DNA from: JBGPIK01 sp041484845
GTDB lineage: Bacteria > Desulfobacterota > Binatia > UBA9968
Reading direction: 5' to 3'
DNA length: 39,552 bases
Assembly (NCBI GenBank): GCA_041484845.1
Contig: JBGPIK010000011.1
Coordinates: 1 to 39,552 of the forward strand
The position numbers were made by a program, and so were the translations under genes. The notes beneath the pieces were generated by a model, which was given only the letters and a program-made list of their open reading frames with translations, was not told the DNA's origin and ran no database searches. Of the stretch, positions 32,927 through 39,552 are shown piece by piece. Within the stretch, counting starts at the first letter, position 1. Each line of letters starts with the position of its first letter.

Positions 32927-34174
32927 TTATTTTCTTCGTTCTTCGCGCGGTGGGAGGATGCCCTGCGGGCGAAAAATCATCATAAGAATCAAAATCAAAC
33001 CGAATACCATGCGCTCATATTTAGCCGGTTCAAACTGCACCGGAAGTTGACTCAAGGAATAATGGCCAAGCAAAGGAATCGACAGCGTCGCGCCCGATTG
33101 TCGCAATCCGTTGAGCCAGAGCGAGAGACCCTTGAGAAGTTGTAAATTGAGTATCGTCACGCCCGTGGCGCCTAAGATCGCCCCCGGGACCGACCCCATG
33201 CCACCCAGAATGACCATGGCGAGAACGCCGATCGATTCCATAAAAGTAAAGCTTTCCGGATTTATGAACACCTGCTTCGCAGCAAACAGCACGCCCACGG
33301 CCGAGGCAAAAGAGGCGCCCACTGCGAAGCCGAAAAGTTTCATGCGCACGACCGGAATCCCCATCGCGGCGGCGGCAATTTCGTCCTCGCGGATCGCTTT
33401 CCACGCGCGCCCGATGCGCGAGTCTTCCAGCCGGCGCGTTACTAAGATAATGACCAAAACGATCAGCAGCACGAGAAAATAAAAGTAAAGAGGATAGAGT
33501 TGCGCTTCTGAAATATGGATGCCGAACCATTCCAATAACGGCTGAAAAAAGAGCGGCGGTTTTTCGATGGGGCTGATACCTTTAGGACCATTGGTCAAAT
33601 TGATCGGCTTGTCGAGATTGTTGACCAACGCCCGCACCACTTCGGCGAAGCCAAGCGTGACCACGGCGAGATAGTCGCCGCGCAGGCGAAGCACCGGCAA
33701 TCCCAGCAACACACCCGTGGCCGCGCCGAGGACGATGCTCAATACAAGAAAAATGAAAAACCAATAGGCTGGCAATGGGAACGTCCCCCCGGCAATAAAC
33801 TGGTTAGCTTGCGGCGAGCCAAAAATGGCCCAGAGATAAGCGCCGATGGCATAAAAAGCGACAAATCCCAGATTAAGCAAGCCTACGAATCCGACGACAA
33901 TGTTTAGCCCTAGCGCCAGCGCCACTAAAATGCCGATCTGAATTGCTATTTCGAGATAGTAACCATTAATAAAACCAACAACAGGCATGAGAACCACGAG
34001 CACCAATCCACCCGCCGCGATCTTTACTTTGGCATGCACGGGCATGTAACAGAGGAGAAGCAAAGAAAGTTCAAAAAACAAAAAAGTCAGCACCGAGTGC
34101 GGATAGATTAAAACTATTGAGCAGGTTAGAGCGATATAGGAGAACAAGCCAAATGCCGCCGCTGAACGATTCAC
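32927..34174 (-). CDS. livM: branched-chain amino-acid-type ABC transporter permease LivM
   Basis: 415 aa, many hydrophobic segments. Core BPD_transp_2 fold: ALALGLNIVVGFVGLLNLGF, YLAVVTLGFAEVVRALVNNL, RAWKAIREDEIAAAAMGIPV (the EAA-like loop that docks the ATPases), and VILGGMGSVPGAILGATGVT. The first about 70 residues are extra hydrophobic helices, a common LivM trait. The GTG start overlaps the livH stop by 4 bases. Confidence 0.94.
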   Translation of the reverse strand: MNRSAAAFGLFSYIALTCSIVLIYPHSVLTFLFFELSLLLLCYMPVHAKVKIAAGGLVLVVLMPVVGFINGYYLEIAIQIGILVALALGLNIVVGFVGLLNLGFVAFYAIGAYLWAIFGSPQANQFIAGGTFPLPAYWFFIFLVLSIVLGAATGVLLGLPVLRLRGDYLAVVTLGFAEVVRALVNNLDKPINLTNGPKGISPIEKPPLFFQPLLEWFGIHISEAQLYPLYFYFLVLLIVLVIILVTRRLEDSRIGRAWKAIREDEIAAAAMGIPVVRMKLFGFAVGASFASAVGVLFAAKQVFINPESFTFMESIGVLAMVILGGMGSVPGAILGATGVTILNLQLLKGLSLWLNGLRQSGATLSIPLLGHYSLSQLPVQFEPAKYERMVFGLILILMMIFRPQGILPPREERRK

Positions 34175-35139
34175 GCGCGCTCCTCCCGGACCTTTTCACC
34201 TAACAGTCCCTTGGGACGAAAGATGAGAATGAGGATAAGCACCACAAAAGCAAATACGTCCTTATACTCGGCGCCGAACGCGCCGTTGGTCAGAATCGAA
34301 AGATATGAGCCTGCAAAGGCTTCCAATAAGCCGAGGACCATTCCTCCTAACACAGCCCCCGGGATATTGCCGATCCCCCCCAACACCGCCGCCGTAAAAG
34401 CTTTCATTCCCGGAACAAATCCGCTGTAGGGATTGACCAAACTGTAATGCAAACCGAAAAGGACTCCAGCCAAGCCTCCCATCGCTCCACCGACAAAAAA
34501 CGTCAGCGCGACCACTTGGTTGACCGGTACACCCATGAGAGAAGCGGTCTGCGGATCTTGCGCCACCGCGCGTATCGCCGTGCCAATCCGGGTGCGATTA
34601 ACAAACACGTAAAGGCCGAGGAGCATGACCAACGCAGTAACCACGACCAGGATGGACTTCACCGGCACGACCAAAGTAGTCGACAGCGGCAACGTTTGCT
34701 CGAGAATATCCAGTGTTGGATAGGTAAGATAGAACGTGTTGCGCCAAAGACTTTCGAAAAGACGTAACGCGTCTTGCAAGAAAAAAGAGGCGCCGATCGC
34801 AGAGATCAGCGCCACCAACCGAGAACTGCCTTGGAGCGGACGATAGGCGACGCGCTCCAGCGTCATCGCCGCCAAACCACTGATGACCATGCTTGCTATA
34901 ATGACGATCAATAGCACAAATGCTGGATGGAGGTTCGCCAGTTGTCCGCTATCCTGCAACATGAGAAGAATCTCCACTCCGACAAATGCGCCCAGCACGA
35001 AAATTTCGCTGTGCGCAAAATTGATGAACTCCAACACCCCATACACCATCGTGTATCCCAGCGCGATCAGTGCATACATAAAACCGAGGACGATGCCGTC
35101 CAGGAGAACTTGTGGCAGGATTTCGAGCGCGAGTTCCAA
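34171..35139 (-). CDS. livH: branched-chain amino-acid-type ABC transporter permease LivH
   Basis: 322 aa. GLMYALIALGYTMVYGVLEF-like start (GFMYALIALGYTMVYGVLEF), NFAHSEIFVLGAFVGVEILL, TRIGTAIRAVAQDPQTASLM (ATPase-docking loop), and AVLGGIGNIPGAVLGGMVLG are LivH marks. The TTG start is preceded by AAAGG about 12 bases upstream; no better start is in frame. It is the first gene of the livHMGF operon and is divergent from the AsmA gene. No binding protein gene is next to it. Confidence 0.93.
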   Translation of the reverse strand: MELALEILPQVLLDGIVLGFMYALIALGYTMVYGVLEFINFAHSEIFVLGAFVGVEILLMLQDSGQLANLHPAFVLLIVIIASMVISGLAAMTLERVAYRPLQGSSRLVALISAIGASFFLQDALRLFESLWRNTFYLTYPTLDILEQTLPLSTTLVVPVKSILVVVTALVMLLGLYVFVNRTRIGTAIRAVAQDPQTASLMGVPVNQVVALTFFVGGAMGGLAGVLFGLHYSLVNPYSGFVPGMKAFTAAVLGGIGNIPGAVLGGMVLGLLEAFAGSYLSILTNGAFGAEYKDVFAFVVLILILIFRPKGLLGEKVREERA

Positions 35140-35236
35140 CTTGGTGGTGACCCTTTAAAGGCCGTTATGCTAACAAATCCTTGACTGGCTCGCTACCATT
35201 TGAGCGATGGAGAGCGATGAATACGGCGAGTCGTTG

Positions 35237-35263
35237 TTGAAACATACGTCGTTGACGTATACT
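35237..35263 (+). promoter_or_regulatory. AsmA-gene promoter with palindromic operator
   Basis: -35 TTGAAA (35237-35242), 15-base spacer, -10 TATACT (35258-35263). A perfect inverted repeat ATACGTC-GTT-GACGTAT (35244-35260) fills the spacer, as in a repressor operator. The -10 ends 11 bases before the ATG at 35275. Confidence 0.5.
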
Positions 35264-35274
35264 CTTTGGTTTCC

Positions 35275-36861
35275 ATGGTTTCGTCCAATAACCTGGAAAG
35301 CATTCCGGCTTTAAGCGTTGCGGCCAAGCCACTTCATCGAGCGATTATAAAAGGCGTTTGGCTGGGCCTAGCGGTGGTGATTCTTCTGATCGGCGCGCTT
35401 TTGCTGGTGCCGGCGTTTGTCGATCTCGGCATCTTCAAGGGCACTTACCTGCCATTGGTGGAGGAAACACTGCACCGCCGCGTCGATGTCGGCGAAGTGC
35501 GTCTCAGTCTCATACCAACGCCTTCGATTCGTCTTTCCAACTTGAAAGTCTCTGACAGTCCCGCTTTCCCGGAAAACACGTTCTTTGCCGCAGAACAGCT
35601 ACAACTGCGCCTGAAACTCTTGCCTCTATTGCGCAGGCGGTTCGAGATCACGGAATTTGTTCTTGAAAAGCCCGTGATTAATTTGTTCAAGCAGCCCGAC
35701 GGTACTTTCAATTATTCCGACCTCGCAGATAAAAACGTTCCTTCGGCTGGGAAAAACGAACATAAGAAGAAGCCCGCGGCCGCTAAGCCCCAGGAACCGG
35801 CCATGATCCCACTCGTTCTTCCCACTCGGATGCGGATTCACGACGGACGGCTGAATCTTGAGACCAACGGGCAGAAGCCGGTGCACATTGATGGAATAGA
35901 GCTGTCCCTGCAAGAGTTCTCCGGCAGCCGGCCGTTCCCCTACCGCGCGGCCTTCAATTATCCCGGATTAAAAAGCGTCTCCTTAGAGGGCGAGCTGAGT
36001 TATCAAGAAGAGCAGGCGAGCATGATGCTTAAAAACAATCGCCTGAAAGTGCAAGATTTAATTTTTCCTTTCGAGGGTTCCGTAAGCAACCTGGCGACAG
36101 TTCCGCGTGTCAATTTGACGTTCCGAGGAGACCCGGTGGAGGCCAAGGCTATGTTTCAGGTTCTTTCCGTGTTCGCGTTAGCGCCGCGCGAAACGGACAT
36201 TTCCGGCCCGATGGGGATACACATGACGATTACAGGTCCGTCGAATAATTTGGTGACGCAGATCCGCGGATTATTCAAAGACGTTAAGGTTGCCGGTAAG
36301 CGCGCAGTGAAGGGCAACTTGAATGGGGAAGTATACCTTAGGCTCCCGCTTGGCAGGGGAGCGGTCAGCCGACGTTTGCAGGGCAACGGCAAACTCGTGG
36401 CGAAGGACGGCGAGCTGACCAACGTCGACCTCATCAAAAAAATTCAACGCATCACCGGCATGATCGGGCTCACGAAGGAACAGGGGCGTGAAGCCACTAC
36501 CTTTAAAAACCTGGAAGTAGACTTTACCGTCGCTGATGGTTCAGCCGATTTCAAGCGCATTTACCTGGTCAACTCGCAGATGGAAGCCCGTGGCGCAGGG
36601 ACGATGACCTTGGATCAGCCGAACTTAAACATCGCCGTCGAAACGACGCTTTCCGCCCAGGCTTCGGCGCGCGCGACCCGCGGTAAAGCGATGACTTTTT
36701 TCCAAGACGGTCAGGGACACATCGTCGTGCCGTTAAGGATTACCGGCCCCGTTCAAAGTCCATCGGTGAATTTGGATTCGGAGAAATTGGCCGAAAAAGG
36801 GATGACTCGCTCGCTCGAGAAAAACCTCGGCTCCTTTTTCAAACAGTTTTTTCGTCGCTAG
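35275..36861 (+). CDS. AsmA family protein
   Basis: 528 aa from the ATG at 35275; a TTG at 35266 is also in frame but would lie almost on the -10. One N-terminal membrane helix (GVWLGLAVVILLIGALLLVP, about 27-46), then the AsmA start pattern TLHRRVDVGEVRLSLIPTPS, IRLSNLKVSDSPAFPENTFF, LKLLPLLRRRFEITEFVLEK, and a C-terminal AsmA-like block (NLEVDFTVADGSADFKRIYL, ITGPVQSPSVNLDSEKLAEK). Such proteins span the periplasm and are linked to phospholipid transport and outer-membrane biogenesis. There is no visible SD. It is divergent from livH. Confidence 0.88.
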   Translation: MVSSNNLESIPALSVAAKPLHRAIIKGVWLGLAVVILLIGALLLVPAFVDLGIFKGTYLPLVEETLHRRVDVGEVRLSLIPTPSIRLSNLKVSDSPAFPENTFFAAEQLQLRLKLLPLLRRRFEITEFVLEKPVINLFKQPDGTFNYSDLADKNVPSAGKNEHKKKPAAAKPQEPAMIPLVLPTRMRIHDGRLNLETNGQKPVHIDGIELSLQEFSGSRPFPYRAAFNYPGLKSVSLEGELSYQEEQASMMLKNNRLKVQDLIFPFEGSVSNLATVPRVNLTFRGDPVEAKAMFQVLSVFALAPRETDISGPMGIHMTITGPSNNLVTQIRGLFKDVKVAGKRAVKGNLNGEVYLRLPLGRGAVSRRLQGNGKLVAKDGELTNVDLIKKIQRITGMIGLTKEQGREATTFKNLEVDFTVADGSADFKRIYLVNSQMEARGAGTMTLDQPNLNIAVETTLSAQASARATRGKAMTFFQDGQGHIVVPLRITGPVQSPSVNLDSEKLAEKGMTRSLEKNLGSFFKQFFRR

Positions 36862-36896
36862 CGATTTAGCTCCCGAATAGCATAGCCGTTGGGGCG

Positions 36897-36933
36897 CCGT
36901 TCGATCAACTACAGTGAAGCGGAGATCGAACGG
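36897..36933 (+). repeat. 10-bp inverted repeat between the AsmA and VOC genes
   Basis: CCGTTCGATC (36897-36906) and GATCGAACGG (36924-36933) are exact complements separated by 17 bases. No U-run follows. It could be an operator for the VOC gene or an RNA hairpin. Confidence 0.5.
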
Positions 36934-36983
36934 ATTCGAAACGCGGGATCTTGGCGCCGCGCGTAACTCAGGAAGGAGACAAT

Positions 36984-37373
36984 ATGGTAGAGGCTAAAGC
37001 CATCCGAACATTTGCTATCAACGCCAAGAATTTGACGACTGCGGAGACGTTCTACACGCAGGTCCTAGGCGCCAGCGTTGTCCGGCGCATTGAGCCGACC
37101 GAAGAACAGCTCGGCCGGGGCCGGGTAAAGGAGGTGGACGTTCAATTGGGGAACTTCCAGGTGCATATTTTCGACGCTTCTGAAGGGGCGCGCGCCGGCG
37201 TGCCGCATCATACGGTATCGATACCGTGGAACGATAAACAACAAAGGGTTCAAGAGCTCGAACGATCGGGAGTTCGAGTAGAAAATAGTCGCGATCACCC
37301 GGACGGCAAAGGCTACTCACTTTATGTCAAAGATCCCGACGGCAATCTTTGGGAGCTTTGGGCGGCGGATTGA
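36984..37373 (+). CDS. VOC (glyoxalase/bleomycin-resistance/dioxygenase fold) protein
   Basis: 129 aa from ATG 36984 with a strong GGAAGGAG SD (36971-36978). The VOC beta-alpha-beta pattern is visible: TFAINAKNLTTAETFYTQVL, GNFQVHIFDASEGARAGVPH, and the C-terminal YVKDPDGNLWELW, the classic fold end with its Glu. The His and Glu positions used as metal ligands are partly present, but the reaction cannot be named. Probably cytosolic. Stands alone after the AsmA gene. Confidence 0.88.
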   Translation: MVEAKAIRTFAINAKNLTTAETFYTQVLGASVVRRIEPTEEQLGRGRVKEVDVQLGNFQVHIFDASEGARAGVPHHTVSIPWNDKQQRVQELERSGVRVENSRDHPDGKGYSLYVKDPDGNLWELWAAD

Positions 37374-37420
37374 GCCCGCATCACTGCGCCTTTCACTGCA
37401 AGCAATTACAGAGTAGCTCA

Positions 37421-37531
37421 CTAAACGACTATAGGTTTGCTGCAGTGGGGACAGCTTTGCCAATCGCCCTGTAAAGAGTAGCCGCACTTCGAGCAATGTA
37501 GCCGAGAGGCGACTCTGGGTTGATCGATCAT
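37421..37531 (-). CDS. tiny zinc-ribbon protein (candidate)
   Basis: 36 aa from ATG 37531 with AAGGG a few bases upstream: MIDQPRVASRLHCSKCGYSL then QGDWQSCPHCSKPIVV. Two CxxC pairs 10 residues apart fit a minimal zinc ribbon. The frame extends back to a GTG at 37621 (66 aa), but the extra part looks random and has no SD. It lies alone in the 37374-37757 gap, in which I see nothing else. A genuine short gene or the remnant of a longer zinc-ribbon protein are both possible. Confidence 0.45.
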   Translation of the reverse strand: MIDQPRVASRLHCSKCGYSLQGDWQSCPHCSKPIVV

Positions 37532-37757
37532 AGACGGCCCTTCGGCCCAATAGACGCCGGTAAAAAAACTTGTCTTACAAGTTGTCGAAAGCCTTGCGCC
37601 GGAGCGATCGAGGTACGTCACATCGCTGAAAGTTCAGGGCGTGCCCTAGAGCGGCGCCGCCTCTCGTCTTTCTTCCCGCTTGCCTTAAATGCGAGAGGTG
37701 CATATTAGAAAAGCAATTATGAGGTTCTTCGCCGGAAGGAGCAAGTGTCGCACCGGC

Positions 37758-38933
37758 TTAACTCGCAGCGTCGGCGAGCACCCGCTTTTGCAGTAGGATA
37801 TAGGTCAGCAAGAATAAGGGAGCCATCCAGAAATACCAAAAATCATTTAAGACAAACATTTTCCCCGTCAGATAGACGGCATTGATCACAACATAGGCGA
37901 TAATTACGCCGCAGAGATATCGCGTAAGCGGTCCGCGCACGATCCAGCCAGCGCTCTGCATAATCGCCGGTAGAAGAACGACTTGATCGAACGTCCACGC
38001 ATAGGCGCTGGTTGAGACCGACACTAACAGTAAAATCGGCAACCGCTCAGTCCATTTCCAAGAGTGTTTATGGCGCTGCCAGTAATACACCAGCCACACC
38101 ACCCCGACGGCGATCGGCGCAAACTGGAGCGCGGACCAATCCGGCGAAATCCATACTCTTAGCGCATTTCCCAAAGTGGGCGCCGCCCAATCTAGCGGCG
38201 TTGTCAATCCGCTAACCGTATACAACGTGATATACGAGGAGTAGATCCCGGGATTAAACAACACCGGAATTAAAGCGACCGCTAGACCGGTGATGGAACC
38301 GCCTAAGAAAATCCGCCATCGCCGTTGGCGCCATACCCAGAACAGCAATGACAACCAGAACAGGTAACAGAGCTGCGGCTTTACGGAAATCAGCACTGCA
38401 GCTGCGCCCGTAGCAAAGCCGTTCTGTTTGCTTTCGAAATAAAGAAAGGATGTTAAACCGAATAGGATCAGTGGAGTAATCTGCCCAAGCACTAAAGCAA
38501 AAGAAGCGGGAACAAAGGTTAAAACCAAAAGCCAGGACGTGTACGCCTTCGCGGCGGCATTCGCGTAGATGCGCCAGAGATTCTGCGCGGACCAGAGAAT
38601 TAAAAACAGATTAAGCAAAAGCCACAAGAATTGACTCACGGTAAAGCTCACTGCTCCGAATGGTAGAATGAAAGAAAGTGTCCAAGGAGGATTCCACATG
38701 ATCAGTGGGGCAATCGCGCGCGCTGCAACAGTCGCTTGAACGTCACCAAGCTGGGCGGGTGAGTAGGGATTTCCACCCGTCAATAACAACCGGCTGGCTG
38801 CCCAGTATTCGATAAAGTCTGTGCCGGCTCCGGGTTGTGACGACTGGAATGTTTGCGCGCAGACCGCTGGCGACGTTAAAAGGCTCACGAGCACGCAGAT
38901 AAGCCCAGAGGTCTTAGTCGAGCGGTTAATCAA
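37758..38933 (-). CDS. polytopic membrane protein, GT87 (DUF2029) type
   Basis: 391 aa. The N-terminus is signal-like (LICVLVSLLTSPAVCAQ), then GTDFIEYWAASRLLLTGGNP-YSP, the acidic first-loop motif of GT-C glycosyltransferases of family GT87/DUF2029, followed by about eight to ten membrane helices. GT87 members move mannose or arabinose from polyprenyl-phosphate sugars in wall or glycan assembly; here only the fold is supported. The TTG start has a weak GAGA SD 17 bases after the preceding gene, so the two membrane proteins are probably co-transcribed. Confidence 0.75.
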   Translation of the reverse strand: MINRSTKTSGLICVLVSLLTSPAVCAQTFQSSQPGAGTDFIEYWAASRLLLTGGNPYSPAQLGDVQATVAARAIAPLIMWNPPWTLSFILPFGAVSFTVSQFLWLLLNLFLILWSAQNLWRIYANAAAKAYTSWLLVLTFVPASFALVLGQITPLILFGLTSFLYFESKQNGFATGAAAVLISVKPQLCYLFWLSLLFWVWRQRRWRIFLGGSITGLAVALIPVLFNPGIYSSYITLYTVSGLTTPLDWAAPTLGNALRVWISPDWSALQFAPIAVGVVWLVYYWQRHKHSWKWTERLPILLLVSVSTSAYAWTFDQVVLLPAIMQSAGWIVRGPLTRYLCGVIIAYVVINAVYLTGKMFVLNDFWYFWMAPLFLLTYILLQKRVLADAAS

Positions 38934-38950
38934 GATTTCTCACGTTTGTA

Positions 38951-39552
38951 TCAATTATTCTTTCCACCGTTAGCATCGGCGACAAAGACTACAGCGGTTT
39001 TATCTTCGTAAACAAGGCTGAAGCGAGCGTCACGGCGGAGCAGGGCCGTCAGAGGTCTCCCAAGCTCGGCAATGATCAGTTTGGCGCCGACGAGCTCGGC
39101 GTCGGACGCCCATCCTTGATGACCGGCCCACACGGCCAAGTTCGCTTCAATTCTTTTTTCGCCCTGGAGATTGGTGCGTCCGTCCATGGAGACCTTGAAT
39201 TCCGGTAAACTCCAGATAAGAAAGCCGCCCCAGTCGAAATGGTTATAGAGCGGCGCCGAAAAATTGTGCTTGCGCACGAAAGCGACGGCATCAACGGGAA
39301 AATTTCTTCTCACGTGAGCTTCGAGCTCGAGTTCCGTTATGTTTCGCAGGCGCGCCGAGAAGAACAAGGTGATGCCGACGATCAATGCAACAGCTAAGAC
39401 CTTCGTCTTGGTGAACTCGAGGCGATCGGCGGCAGCCCGAATAACGCGTGGGTTTGAAACAACGGCAACAGCAGCCACGGCGCCCACCCACACGTCTCGC
39501 CGCGCCCGAAATGACAGCAAAGCTCCCAGGGCGAGCAAAAAGTAGGGGAACA
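38951..39552 (-). CDS. membrane protein C-terminal part, 5' end cut off by window
   Basis: The open frame continues past the right edge; the in-frame TTG near 39538 is not a true start because coding-like hydrophobic residues (FPYFLLALGALLSFRARRD) precede and surround it. Two membrane helices are followed by a soluble C-terminal domain: NFPVDAVAFVRKHNFSAPLY, NHFDWGGFLIWSLPEFKVSM, DGRTNLQGEKR, and ARFSLVYEDKTAVVFV. This 'DWGGFLIW...DGR...vyeD.aavf' pattern is common at the end of large multi-helix proteins of GT-C-like layout in environmental genomes. Function not known. Confidence 0.75.
   Translation of the reverse strand, partial: FPYFLLALGALLSFRARRDVWVGAVAAVAVVSNPRVIRAAADRLEFTKTKVLAVALIVGITLFFSARLRNITELELEAHVRRNFPVDAVAFVRKHNFSAPLYNHFDWGGFLIWSLPEFKVSMDGRTNLQGEKRIEANLAVWAGHQGWASDAELVGAKLIIAELGRPLTALLRRDARFSLVYEDKTAVVFVADANGGKNN

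Overview
The window looks like chromosomal core DNA of a Gram-negative, probably uncultured bacterium with a deltaproteobacterial type of gene layout (Desulfobacterota in the broad sense, or related groups such as Binatota or Tectomicrobia). The reasons are the order of the division and cell-wall (dcw) genes, an FtsI with a C-terminal PASTA domain, a MurE with the meso-diaminopimelate motif DNPR, an RND-type efflux adaptor lipoprotein, and the block of a zinc-ribbon coiled-coil protein, an RNase HI-like protein and RNase P RNA upstream of mraZ. I cannot fix the phylum from this sequence alone. I see no phage, integron, CRISPR array, insertion sequence or tRNA.

Layout. (1) 1-2092, minus strand: tetR, then a small conserved protein, then an RND efflux membrane-fusion lipoprotein cut by the window edge, behind a promoter with a palindromic operator. 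(2) 2188-9200, mixed strands: nagZ (+), gshA and mtnA (-), a small membrane protein (+), acpS (-), an orphan branched-chain amino-acid-type binding protein (+), ddl (+), and a pentapeptide-repeat gene broken by one missing base (+). (3) 9228-26830, minus strand: one uninterrupted dcw cluster, mraZ - STAS - rsmH - ftsL - ftsI - murE - murF - mraY - murD - ftsW - murG - murC - murB - ftsQ - ftsA - ftsZ, with a strong sigma70-type promoter and MraZ-type operator boxes in front of mraZ. (4) 27031-30522, minus strand: RNase P RNA (rnpB), RNase HI-like gene, zinc-ribbon coiled-coil gene, a tiny putative lipoprotein, and a GlcD-type FAD oxidase. (5) 30595-35139, minus strand: a rhomboid protease and a LivHMGF ABC transporter operon without its own binding protein. 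(6) 35275-39552: an AsmA-family protein (+), a VOC/glyoxalase-fold protein (+), a tiny zinc-ribbon ORF (-), and two polytopic membrane proteins (-), one of GT87 type and one cut by the window edge.

How the genes work together. The dcw genes build lipid-II precursor in the cytoplasm (MurB-F, MraY, MurG), polymerise it at the septum (FtsW, FtsI) and position the machine (FtsA, FtsZ, FtsQ, FtsL). Ddl supplies the D-Ala-D-Ala that MurF adds, and NagZ trims recycled muropeptides, so wall genes extend on both sides of the main cluster. The less ordinary items are the STAS gene between mraZ and rsmH, a tandem-octamer hairpin between murC and murB, a perfect 14-bp hairpin upstream of the zinc-ribbon gene, several promoters whose -10 lies only 6-11 bases before a start codon (possible leaderless mRNAs), the frameshifted pentapeptide gene, and overlap of the RNase HI-like stop codon with the RNase P RNA 5' end. 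I did not find a clearly new multi-gene system.
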